Positions 36,801-44,551 of a stretch of 64,000 nt of DNA are shown in pieces (position 1 is the stretch's first letter; each line of letters opens with the position of its first letter). The translations under genes were made by a program, and so were the position numbers. The notes beneath the pieces were generated by a model. It was not told where the DNA came from and made no database searches. It saw only the letters and a program-made list of their open reading frames with translations. This DNA comes from Photobacterium galatheae (GTDB lineage Bacteria; Pseudomonadota; Gammaproteobacteria; Enterobacterales; Vibrionaceae), in assembly GCF_000695255.1 (NCBI RefSeq), contig NZ_JMIB01000026.1, forward strand, positions 1-64,000, in the 5' to 3' direction.

Positions 36801-39800
36801 TGGGCGAACATTTTTATGATTTTCTGAAATCAAACTTCACCGGTATCGTTGATGATAAAGTGGCGATGTACTACGCCAACCGCTTCGCGAAAGCAGATCC
36901 GACGTTGCAGGGTCAGAAAGTGTTTAACTCGCCTGTACAAGCAGTCGATCAGGAGCCGCCAGAGGAAACTTTGGATCCGCTGGCCAGCAATGCTATCAAA
37001 CTCTTTAATAAGTGGTATGTCAGTGGTGACCTGAGTGCGATCGTCACCGTGACGGATCCATCCGGTCTGGATAAAAGTGCGCAGCCAACGAAGTTGGAAT
37101 TGCTTTGGGGTATGGATACGGAAAGCAATGCGACGACACCAACCGGGATTACAGCAAATAAGATTGATAACGATGCCTATGCTGAAAAGCATCAGTTTGG
37201 TTTAGACACGGTCAGCGATTTTCCCGGGATTGCCCGTTTGGATTTGTTACTAAGCGCGACGGACCGTGAAGGCAACAGCCATGGTTACAATGGTAAGGCG
37301 AAGAAAGCCACGATCTTTATTATTGATAACGATCCGCCCAAATATACCTTCATTCCGCCGTTTAAAGCCGACAATCTGCCGGACAACACTTATATCAACA
37401 CCAACTTTAAACAGACACTCAAGTTTGAAGTGGATGAAAGAGTGGGTGAGGATCCGGCCAGGCGTCGTTTCATTTTCCGTAATGGAACGAAAGAGCGTGT
37501 GGTGACGCAGGAAGAATCAAAATCTGAGAGCAACACAGTCATTATGTACCTGTGTCTGGATACGCAGTGTGCTGACGATCTGGAAATTCCGAAGCCGGTT
37601 CATCTGGATGCGGGTTCGTGGACGCTGATCACCGAAGGTGCGGATAAGCTGGGCAACTTCATTCCTGCCACTGATCCGAATGTTGGACGTTTCCGGGTGA
37701 ATATTGATTATCAGGCTCCGGAAGTGCTGGCTTCTAACGTGGAACTGCTGGGCGGGAACAGCCAGTGGTCGCCACTTGCAGTGCTGAATAATGGTATCGG
37801 TAATGTCAGTGCGCTGGGTGATATTGAACTCAAACTGCATACCGGTGCGGGACTGATTGATCTGGCACCTTGTGGGACGGATTGCTCAACCGTTCCGGCG
37901 TATTTACTGGGCGAGAAAGCGAACACTAAAATGCAGTTGGTCGCAAAAAATCTTGAGCACGGTAAAACCTATACCCTCTATATCACAGCGCGAGATACTG
38001 CTTATCCGCCGAATCAGGGTGAAGGTAAGTTTGAATTTAAGATCGACAAAATGGGGCCAAGTATTTCAACCCCAACCCTGAAAGATGGTACTGCCCCTGA
38101 GCTGTCCGGCAACATTATGGGCACGAAATTTATCGCCAATGTTGCCAGCATTACAGATGATTCCAGTGTCGAAGATATCAGCTTCTGGCAGGAACTGAGT
38201 GCCGGTGAAGTCATACTGGTGGAGCCGTTTAAGCCGGAAGGGCTGACCAATATTAATATTGATCTGCAAAAAGCGAATACGGCTTTGATCAATACAACGG
38301 AAGGCCATCAGATCAGAGTTTTTGTCAAAGCGACTGATAAATATGGCTTCGAGAGCCGCTCGAATGCGGTCTCAACGTACTTCGATAATGAAGGTCCGAC
38401 GATCACGCTGAACAACTTTGATGAAGTGAATGATTATGTGGAGCCCGGCTATGTGTTCAGCATTTCTGTTCAGGACGAGGGCACAGATCCGATCAAACCG
38501 GGTTCAGTCGTTTACTGGACTTACACCGGCACAACCCCACCGCCGGGCGTGGCTGGCACGCAGCCAACCAATCCGAATGAAATTGCAACCAATATGCAGC
38601 AGGATTTCACGCTGAAAATTAATGCTGAGGATATTCGCGGCAATCTTCAGGATAAAGCGACCTTTGCCATTCAGGTGGATACCACGTTGCCTGATGCTTC
38701 GCTGACGGCACGCTATCAGAGCAGTAACTTTGAAATCAGTCCGGCAGAAACCATTACTGAAGCCGGGACGATTGATCTTTACCTGAATGCGACTGATCCG
38801 GAAAGTGGCATTGATAAAGTAGAAGCAACGCTATTCCGCGTGGGGACTGAACAGGGCGAAACCATTGTTTTCAGCCCGGTCGCAGGCAACGAAACACAGC
38901 GTAAAGCCAGTCTGAACACCCAGATTGCCAACGATGGTAAATATAATCTGGTGGTGGATGTGTACAACAAAACGAAGGTGAACAAAGGTAAATCACGCCA
39001 GAAAAGAACCATAGTACGATCACTGACCGTTCAGCGTGAAGGTTACAGCCTGACCGTTCTGAAACCAGCGAACTTCGGTACGTCTACGTTTGGTCAGAGC
39101 CTGAAAGCTGAATTTGGCATTCAGAATGCAGAAGGTGCTGTTCTGAATAAGCTGGAATGTTGGCTGCGTGAAGACTACACCAGCGACAAAGCCCCGGAGA
39201 ACGATACATCGGGTTACTACAAGGTGTACACCAATACCGCCACACCTGTGTGTCAGTTCGATAATATCGACCGCAATATGGCGAATAATCCGGTATTGAT
39301 TACGCTGACTACAGCGAGCAATGATGCCAAAGTTGATCAAATCTTCTCGTTCAACATGGTGGATATTGATGCGCCTGTAATCGCGAATAAAGACAGTTTC
39401 ATGCTGAAACAAGAGCAGGTAGATACAGTCGATGGCGTGAAAATGCTCTCTTTGAGTATTACGGTCACTGATGCCTTGTCTGGGATGGATGACACAGCGC
39501 CAGTCAAACTCTTGAAAGGTCTGAAAGAGTACGAGCCGACGGCTATTCAGCGGAGTAACGGTAATAAGACGATTACATACACATTTACTGGCAAATATGA
39601 TGATTTAGTCCGTGTTGGTGATATTGAGCATTTTGTGAAGATCAATGGCCTGAAAGATATAGCAGGGAATGCAGTTCTGGATGTGGATTCAACCATTAAA
39701 TTGTATGTACCAGATACAAAGCCAACAGTCGTGATCACGGATAGGAAAAATGATGATTATATTGACACTAAAACAGTGAAATTCAGCTTGAAAATAGGTT

Positions 39801-41617
39801 TAGGGCCTGAGGCAGGAATTGGAAATGTCGAAGTTAAATTAGGCGGAACTAACACGGGTAATACTGAAACTGACTTCAATACTGAGCCAGGTAAATTTGG
39901 CGGCAATATAAATGAATGTATAGATGATCCTAGTTATCGATGCACAACTTTTACGGAACAACTTCCAGCAGATTATGTAGCGACTGAAGTACCAGTCTTG
40001 GTTACGGTGATTGACTCTTGGAAAAATCGCGCTGTGGCTACGCTGACACTAGGCATCGATCAGGCTCCTCCAGTCATTGAAGATGCATATAGTATTGGCT
40101 CTGACAGCAATGGTAATGTGTTAATGAGATTCGATGTTTCCGATGAAGCAAGTGGCCTCAGTCAGGTGAAATATGCAATAAAAGGTCTTGGTGATACTAT
40201 CGTTGTAGATAAATACTCTGGAGATGACACGATTGAGCAACTGACATTTGACCCTGCACTGCTGGGTAATAATGACAGTTTCCGAGTGACTCTCACTGCA
40301 TACGATAAAGTGGGTCAGAAGGCACTAAAAGATTTCACCGTCAATATTATCAAGCCGCAAGCAACACTTGAGCTGCTGGGCGCGCAGAAGAAAGGCTCGA
40401 ATATCGTCCTGTCTAGTAACACGCAGACGTTCAATATTAGTACTGTTACGGATCCGAATTCTCGTGCAAAAGTGAAAGGGTATGTGGTGACACTGGATCC
40501 ACAGGCTGCGGGTTTGAGTCCGATTACCCTGACCGGTGATTTCAATGGTCTGACAACTGCAACTAATATTGCGACGCTGGCAGAGAGTATGCAGGGGCCA
40601 TATCACCTGAAACTGACGATTCTGGATACTCTGGGCCGTTCACTGCCAAGCTATACCCTGAAAGGGGAAAGTACGCCAGTGACCATGTCACCACTGATTA
40701 TTGATATGGCGAGTCCAATCATTCTTGATGTGCAGACTGAACAGCTACCTGTACAGCCTGGCGCGGATGGTAAATATACTTTCCGTTTATCTGCTAACAT
40801 TCAGGACGCAAACCTGAACAGTACCATGGTGGTGGCAACATTGGACGGTGGTACGAACCCGTCCGATTACACCAAGCCGGCGGAAGCGAGTGGCGTGTAC
40901 ACTTTCGACTTTAAAGCGGCCGTGGGCACTCATACTCTGACGATTAAAGCCACAGACTATGCAGACAATGAAGTCACCTATCCGGTCTCTAATGTTGTTG
41001 TTGAGCCGTGGAGTGTGCCTGTTGTTAACAATATGTATGTTGATAATACTGTTGTCGGAGGGAATCAAACAGTTGAGGTGACGATGGAATTCTCAGAGCC
41101 CGTGACGGATATTACTGTTGATGATTTTGAGGCAATTGCTGATTTAGGAAGTGAGCATGGCTATTTCAAAAATGTAAGCAGTGGTAGAAATAATATGACT
41201 TGGTATGTCGAATATGTGACACCAAGCGGAGAAGATACCAATGTCACCATCTATTTAAAGAATGGAAGCTATGTTGCTGAAGATGATGGTATGCCAGGTA
41301 AATTAAAGAACACTAATCTCAATGTGATTGCTTCTCCGCTGGTGAGCTCAATAAGTGTTAATAAAAATTCAATGAGGGTCGGAGAAAGGATCCAAGGGAC
41401 AATCATTTTTAATAGACCAATTAAAGATTATGAAACCTATATAGAGGAAGGTGGAGATGCTTGGAAAGACCGTTGGTCAGGTGATGCTAAGAAATTAGTA
41501 TTTTCATATGAAGCACAATACCCGGGTAGGCATAAAGTCGGAATTACCTCAGATCTTCATGACCATTATGGAAACGCTATTGAAGAAACAACAGTGATAG
41601 TGAATGTAACAAATTGA
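33857..41617 (+). CDS. Giant Ig-like-repeat surface lipoprotein (putative adhesin)
   Basis: A 2586-residue protein. The signal peptide ends in lipobox LLSAC (Cys20), so the mature protein is lipid-anchored. Residues about 35-110 look like a carboxypeptidase-regulatory-like beta domain (GMISGVVFDAAVSNAKVSVY). The rest is a chain of about a dozen Ig-like modules marked by D-x-x-x-P junctions (DNIAPVINI, DTTAPTQSV, DNDPPKYTF, DNEGPTITL, DTTLPDASL, DIDAPVIAN, DQAPPVIED). Two Big-type domains close the C-terminus (VDNTVVGGNQTVEVTMEFSE). The start codon is GTG (33857 or 33866) with no obvious ribosome site. Codon use changes near 39700-40330 and after 41030. It probably mediates contact with cells or surfaces. 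Confidence 0.8.
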   Translation: MAIVFRRITLFLLIVLLSACGEEKTYPEYPKDRQQGMISGVVFDAAVSNAKVSVYEYHNGKLGRLLAATNTNPDGRFSIALTSGTEPLYIEASGGGYLDPHSKNVVVVNDRGPLKFRAYINFVEGQNRNVMLTPLTNIAAGLAEYNIQRLGQQSAAAIDSANAAVNSQYGFDVFAVQPLDISMGNWSATATQGHQYGAFLLAYSSLAYELLQKSGGSDSEKVIYTSYNLSDLQYRDIRATGQLDGWSLDEISALPTALSFGLQRLNVDYYTNTMAQHLLRVVNNTDLNVSGTPSSDYSLLVNRLNNASGGIYAPRAPVSIDDDAPEVTRFGNEVLSGTGLVSAKVTDFIGIEYAEVFLQTKTAENGWGELENCKSGISALCSVESEAFDSGVRETLVVTKVNTREIDKLSAEPVEARLVLKVADVLGNADDQQYVSFQWDNIAPVINITSPETFNPANNAFYTLLGTIKDAGSEISAATIAVNAGAPEVLNCTMQKDPQTQEEVCAFTQNFDRGLFIGGQTTFFLTATDGNGNKSQEQHLILSDTTAPTQSVAFPAVAMKFFHSDTGEYQDNLTQEYFQDLYGKEFLNLNFAYAQQGLKGVHSEVDFADFTTLVLDQNQIPYLTLSVSDATGNSEVTSSSAEALNVIVTYEAGKIGESAKITRTVKSSLNQIPHEAFPAPDSEGRISEVRYFIPFVREIFGADFTRVDEGYAQTITIVTEDGSGNTSVPYKFQFKSTFNLPAIKVTSPYINAKAVVERLNGSGQWASVASCTMLAEPSKSGGGTLKDTASCQVYSQFSGEIHRVTVTQKADFYKWSKKSLTQLELTEDHGLRSYGIVGGEHGDREFIVTELSVFQSGFFDYLFDKSNKTQGTAQGILSDVNALFGEQNSQFFGFNPTTTYYANNDELLTIPNPPSNKYLYRFLLEAMGDIANASAVQNSTDLAKLYYLDISSDGKPDGKNASGAPLYFESDPLNERYYREKLGEHFYDFLKSNFTGIVDDKVAMYYANRFAKADPTLQGQKVFNSPVQAVDQEPPEETLDPLASNAIKLFNKWYVSGDLSAIVTVTDPSGLDKSAQPTKLELLWGMDTESNATTPTGITANKIDNDAYAEKHQFGLDTVSDFPGIARLDLLLSATDREGNSHGYNGKAKKATIFIIDNDPPKYTFIPPFKADNLPDNTYINTNFKQTLKFEVDERVGEDPARRRFIFRNGTKERVVTQEESKSESNTVIMYLCLDTQCADDLEIPKPVHLDAGSWTLITEGADKLGNFIPATDPNVGRFRVNIDYQAPEVLASNVELLGGNSQWSPLAVLNNGIGNVSALGDIELKLHTGAGLIDLAPCGTDCSTVPAYLLGEKANTKMQLVAKNLEHGKTYTLYITARDTAYPPNQGEGKFEFKIDKMGPSISTPTLKDGTAPELSGNIMGTKFIANVASITDDSSVEDISFWQELSAGEVILVEPFKPEGLTNINIDLQKANTALINTTEGHQIRVFVKATDKYGFESRSNAVSTYFDNEGPTITLNNFDEVNDYVEPGYVFSISVQDEGTDPIKPGSVVYWTYTGTTPPPGVAGTQPTNPNEIATNMQQDFTLKINAEDIRGNLQDKATFAIQVDTTLPDASLTARYQSSNFEISPAETITEAGTIDLYLNATDPESGIDKVEATLFRVGTEQGETIVFSPVAGNETQRKASLNTQIANDGKYNLVVDVYNKTKVNKGKSRQKRTIVRSLTVQREGYSLTVLKPANFGTSTFGQSLKAEFGIQNAEGAVLNKLECWLREDYTSDKAPENDTSGYYKVYTNTATPVCQFDNIDRNMANNPVLITLTTASNDAKVDQIFSFNMVDIDAPVIANKDSFMLKQEQVDTVDGVKMLSLSITVTDALSGMDDTAPVKLLKGLKEYEPTAIQRSNGNKTITYTFTGKYDDLVRVGDIEHFVKINGLKDIAGNAVLDVDSTIKLYVPDTKPTVVITDRKNDDYIDTKTVKFSLKIGLGPEAGIGNVEVKLGGTNTGNTETDFNTEPGKFGGNINECIDDPSYRCTTFTEQLPADYVATEVPVLVTVIDSWKNRAVATLTLGIDQAPPVIEDAYSIGSDSNGNVLMRFDVSDEASGLSQVKYAIKGLGDTIVVDKYSGDDTIEQLTFDPALLGNNDSFRVTLTAYDKVGQKALKDFTVNIIKPQATLELLGAQKKGSNIVLSSNTQTFNISTVTDPNSRAKVKGYVVTLDPQAAGLSPITLTGDFNGLTTATNIATLAESMQGPYHLKLTILDTLGRSLPSYTLKGESTPVTMSPLIIDMASPIILDVQTEQLPVQPGADGKYTFRLSANIQDANLNSTMVVATLDGGTNPSDYTKPAEASGVYTFDFKAAVGTHTLTIKATDYADNEVTYPVSNVVVEPWSVPVVNNMYVDNTVVGGNQTVEVTMEFSEPVTDITVDDFEAIADLGSEHGYFKNVSSGRNNMTWYVEYVTPSGEDTNVTIYLKNGSYVAEDDGMPGKLKNTNLNVIASPLVSSISVNKNSMRVGERIQGTIIFNRPIKDYETYIEEGGDAWKDRWSGDAKKLVFSYEAQYPGRHKVGITSDLHDHYGNAIEETTVIVNVTN

Positions 41618-41628
41618 TTTATCTCTTT

Positions 41629-41660
41629 AAAAAATCACCGCCATCCGGCGGTGATTTTTT
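41629..41660 (+). terminator. Terminator after giant lipoprotein gene
   Basis: A 12-bp stem AAAATCACCGCC/GGCGGTGATTTT with loop ATCC and flanking A and T runs. It can work in both directions. Confidence 0.9.
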
Positions 41661-41852
41661 ATCCCCTCTATCACAAAAAATACCAGAAATCCTATCCCCA
41701 AATGATTGTCTAGGTTTTTCTGTTTCAGATGATTATTGTGAGCTGTTACCAACGAAGAACTGCGATAAAACAAGATGCATTAAAATTATATGTGTATGCG
41801 GATATAATACAGTTTCATCCATTTATTTCAGGTGTTTCAAAAAGATGTAAAA
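41661..41852. other. Intergenic stretch
   Basis: About 190 AT-rich bases. Short ORFs here have no ribosome site or recognisable product. Confidence 0.4.
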
Positions 41853-41972
41853 ATGAATCAAAAAGCGCTGTTTGCCACACTCATTATTGCATTTTGTGGT
41901 CATGCTTATGCTGATAATCATGATGATGAAGTGTCGATTGCATCCGTAGAATTCAGGACTGCGTTAAGTTAA
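41853..41972 (+). pseudogene. Short exported peptide or 5' remnant of a secreted-protein gene
   Basis: A 39-codon frame starting ATG encodes a good Sec signal peptide (NQKALFATLIIAFCGHAYA) and then only about 20 residues before a stop. No strong ribosome site precedes it. About 200 bases downstream have openings in other frames, for example one reading KMVTIGDSGAVAMRV, as expected if a longer gene had decayed by frameshifts. It could also be a genuine small secreted peptide. I do not recognise the family. Confidence 0.35.
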
Positions 41973-42186
41973 AGATATAACTGCTTTGGACGGGTCAGAT
42001 GGCGAAGAATAATGACTGGGTAAGATCGGTCGCTTCCTGACATCGAAAATGGTCACTATCGGAGACTCTGGCGCTGTTGCCATGCGAGTCACTTCACCCT
42101 TCCTCAATAAAAGTATGCATTCACATGCTTATTTTGTTCTGACGTTCTATACCTGTAAGAAATCCACAAACAACGTCAGGTGATTT

Positions 42187-42822
42187 ATGAATCAGCCCGT
42201 TTTGAATATCAATCAATTCAAGCCGAAACATGGCTATATCATCAGCCCGCCATCTCGTGGCGCTTATGCGGCTGATCAAGGCTGGTGGAATTTAGAAGAG
42301 TGGCAAGTGGTTGAACTGGAAGGCGGTAAAAACTTTCCAGCGCACGAGGGCGGCAGCGCCTTTTACGAACCGACCGACGTAGAGAGCAGGGAACCGCCTG
42401 TTGATGGCCTGATCCTGAGCGGCGGCCATGAAGATGCACGCCAGAAACTGAATTACACGGATCAGCAATTAATCGCAGAAGGTAAAACGCCCTGGCCGCG
42501 CTTAGCCGTGCCGGCTTCGAAAGTGATTGATATTGAATGGAAATATACCGCAGCCCATAAAACCCGTGGCTATGTTGCTTTTATGACCAAAGACGGCTGG
42601 AATCCGGAGCAGGTGATCACCCGCAGTCAACTGGAATCGGTGCCATTCTTTGAAGACGTTTATCCTGAGGCACCCTACTGGGATCATGATTTACCTGCAA
42701 AAACGCATCATCAACTGGTGCTGCCCGATCATAAGCAAGGCTACCATGTGGTGGTTCTGCTTTGGCTGGTTGCCGATACCAAAAATGCGTTTTACCAGAC
42801 ATTTGATTTTGATTTTGGCTGA
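42187..42822 (+). CDS. AA10 (LPMO/chitin-binding type 4) protein without signal peptide
   Basis: A 211-residue protein that aligns by eye along its length with the catalytic domain of GbpA-type AA10 lytic polysaccharide monooxygenases. Landmarks: HGYIISPPSRGAYA (from His15), IEWKYTAAHKTRGYVAFMTK (second His at 124), DGWNPEQVITRSQLESVPF, KQGYHVVVLLWLVADTKNAF, and Phe202 at the axial position. These are the copper-brace residues. Unlike secreted LPMOs it has no signal peptide, and the brace His is preceded by 14 residues (MNQPVLNINQFKPK). It needs processing to expose His15, or else acts as a binding protein. It is convergent with vasH inside the T6SS locus. Confidence 0.85.
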   Translation: MNQPVLNINQFKPKHGYIISPPSRGAYAADQGWWNLEEWQVVELEGGKNFPAHEGGSAFYEPTDVESREPPVDGLILSGGHEDARQKLNYTDQQLIAEGKTPWPRLAVPASKVIDIEWKYTAAHKTRGYVAFMTKDGWNPEQVITRSQLESVPFFEDVYPEAPYWDHDLPAKTHHQLVLPDHKQGYHVVVLLWLVADTKNAFYQTFDFDFG

Positions 42823-42862
42823 GCTGCATACAAGTCAAGAGCAACAATGATCCGGGAAATCG

Positions 42863-42884
42863 AGGAGATGAATCTTCATCTCCT
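42863..42884. terminator. Inverted repeat between convergent LPMO-like and vasH genes
   Basis: AGGAGATGAA/TTCATCTCCT is a perfect 10-bp inverted repeat. A second hairpin (ACCCCG/CGGGGT, 42911-42929) follows. Neither has a strong T-run, so these are possible weak or bidirectional terminators. Confidence 0.45.
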
Positions 42885-42949
42885 GGTTTGTCAGTCTGTG
42901 TTGAAGCAGAACCCCGGGCTTTGCGGGGTCACGCCCTTGCGGGAGCAGG

Positions 42950-44551
42950 CTAAGGCATGATTTCATACTTTTTAATCTTGTGGCTCAGGGTGCTGAGCGG
43001 CACCGCCAGTGATTCTGCAGCTTTACGGGTTTGCCAGTTGAAGCGTTCCAGCGTTTTCATGATCACCGTGCGCTCATACTGAGTCACGGAATCTTTCAGG
43101 GAAGCCATATCCACGTCAGGAAGCGTACTGTCGAATACACTGTCTTCCGGAATGTCTGCCTGAACGTCCGGAATAAAAGTGTCTCCTTCACCGAGTTCAA
43201 TGCTCTCGACGGTCTCGAAATCAGATAACAGCACAGCCCGTTCAATGATGTTTCGCAGTTCACGAACATTGCCCGGGAAAGGGTAATCCATCAGGCTCTG
43301 GCGGGCCTTTTTGCTGATGACCGGCTCGCTGTCCAGACCCAGTTTCTGGCTGGTGAGAGTAATAAAGTGTTCAGCCAGCGGCAGAATGTCAGCCGGACGT
43401 TCCCGCAGTGGTGGCAGCGTGATCGGAAAAACATTCAGACGATAAAACAGGTCGGCGCGGAACTCGTTCTTCTGAATTTTCTCTTTCAGATTACAGTGCG
43501 TTGCTGCCACAACACGAACATCAATGCTACGTTCTTCACTGCTGCCAATGGCGCGGATTTTACGCTCCTGCAATACACGCAGCAGCTTTGCCTGCAATAA
43601 CAGTGGCATATCGCCAATTTCATCCAGAAACAGCGTGCCGCCGTCGGCAGCTTCAAACAGACCTTTTTTGTCTTTATCAGCGCCGGTGAAGGCCCCTTTT
43701 TTGTGACCGAACAGTTCTGATTCCAGTAGCTGTTCCGGGATCGCTGCGCAGTTCTGCGCGATGAAAGGTTTCTTGGCACGGTCTGAATTGTCGTGGATAT
43801 AACGGGCAATGACTTCTTTCCCTGCGCCGGTCTCACCCCGCAGCAGCACGTCAACGGGCAGAGCCAGAATGCGCTGTAAGCGCTCCAGCACCTGACGCAT
43901 GGGATCGCTTTCAGCAATCGGTCCGTTGTAGTCGGCTTTCTTCCGGGCTTTCAGTTGCTTATTTTCCCGGTTGAGTGCTGCGTTATCAGCTTCCAGGCCA
44001 CGGAGACTGGTGTGATAGGTATCCAGCAGGATGGCCTGACGAATACTGGTGCCAGCGAGTTTAGTGAAAACAGATAACGATTGCTCATCTTCAATCAGGC
44101 ACAGATCGAACAGCACCAGCAAGCCGACGGTCAGGTTCTGGTGATCTTTCAGCGGCCAGGCCAGCAGGTTGGTACTGCGTAAAGCCATGGCTGTTTCGTT
44201 CTGATAGATCGCATCACAGTTGTAGCCGGAGTAGGCATACAGATCGTTGATCAGGACAATTTCGCCGGTGGTGATGGCGTAGCCAAACGGATCATTTTCT
44301 TTCAGCAATTCCAGCTGCAACGGTACCCAGGGGTGCTCGTGCAGTGGCTGTTCGTGTTTGTGTACGCTGAGGGGAACCAATGCCTGTCCGGTCTGGTCCA
44401 GCACATACATAATGCCATGCCGGGCCTGTGTCAGCTGACGCGCCGCCCCCAGGATGGCGTCCATGGTGGACGCCAGCTGGGTACGATCGGCCAGAGTCTG
44501 ACTGATGGCCAGTAACAGGTTATTGAGTTCTCCAGAATTAACTGAAGGCAT
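42950..44551 (-). CDS. vasH: VasH-type sigma-54-dependent activator of T6SS
   Basis: A 533-residue enhancer-binding protein. An N-terminal GAF-like sensory domain (about residues 15-180) and a short coiled linker lead to an AAA+ domain (about 208-445). That domain has Walker A GETGAGKE (239-246), the sigma-54 contact loop GAFTGA (286-291) and Walker [11 protein letters not shown] (305-314). A Fis-type HTH ends the protein ([20 protein letters not shown]). It activates sigma-54 promoters; two such sites lie before the hcp genes here. It overlaps the end of clpV by 14 bases and is co-transcribed with it. Confidence 0.94.
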   Translation of the reverse strand: MPSVNSGELNNLLLAISQTLADRTQLASTMDAILGAARQLTQARHGIMYVLDQTGQALVPLSVHKHEQPLHEHPWVPLQLELLKENDPFGYAITTGEIVLINDLYAYSGYNCDAIYQNETAMALRSTNLLAWPLKDHQNLTVGLLVLFDLCLIEDEQSLSVFTKLAGTSIRQAILLDTYHTSLRGLEADNAALNRENKQLKARKKADYNGPIAESDPMRQVLERLQRILALPVDVLLRGETGAGKEVIARYIHDNSDRAKKPFIAQNCAAIPEQLLESELFGHKKGAFTGADKDKKGLFEAADGGTLFLDEIGDMPLLLQAKLLRVLQERKIRAIGSSEERSIDVRVVAATHCNLKEKIQKNEFRADLFYRLNVFPITLPPLRERPADILPLAEHFITLTSQKLGLDSEPVISKKARQSLMDYPFPGNVRELRNIIERAVLLSDFETVESIELGEGDTFIPDVQADIPEDSVFDSTLPDVDMASLKDSVTQYERTVIMKTLERFNWQTRKAAESLAVPLSTLSHKIKKYEIMP

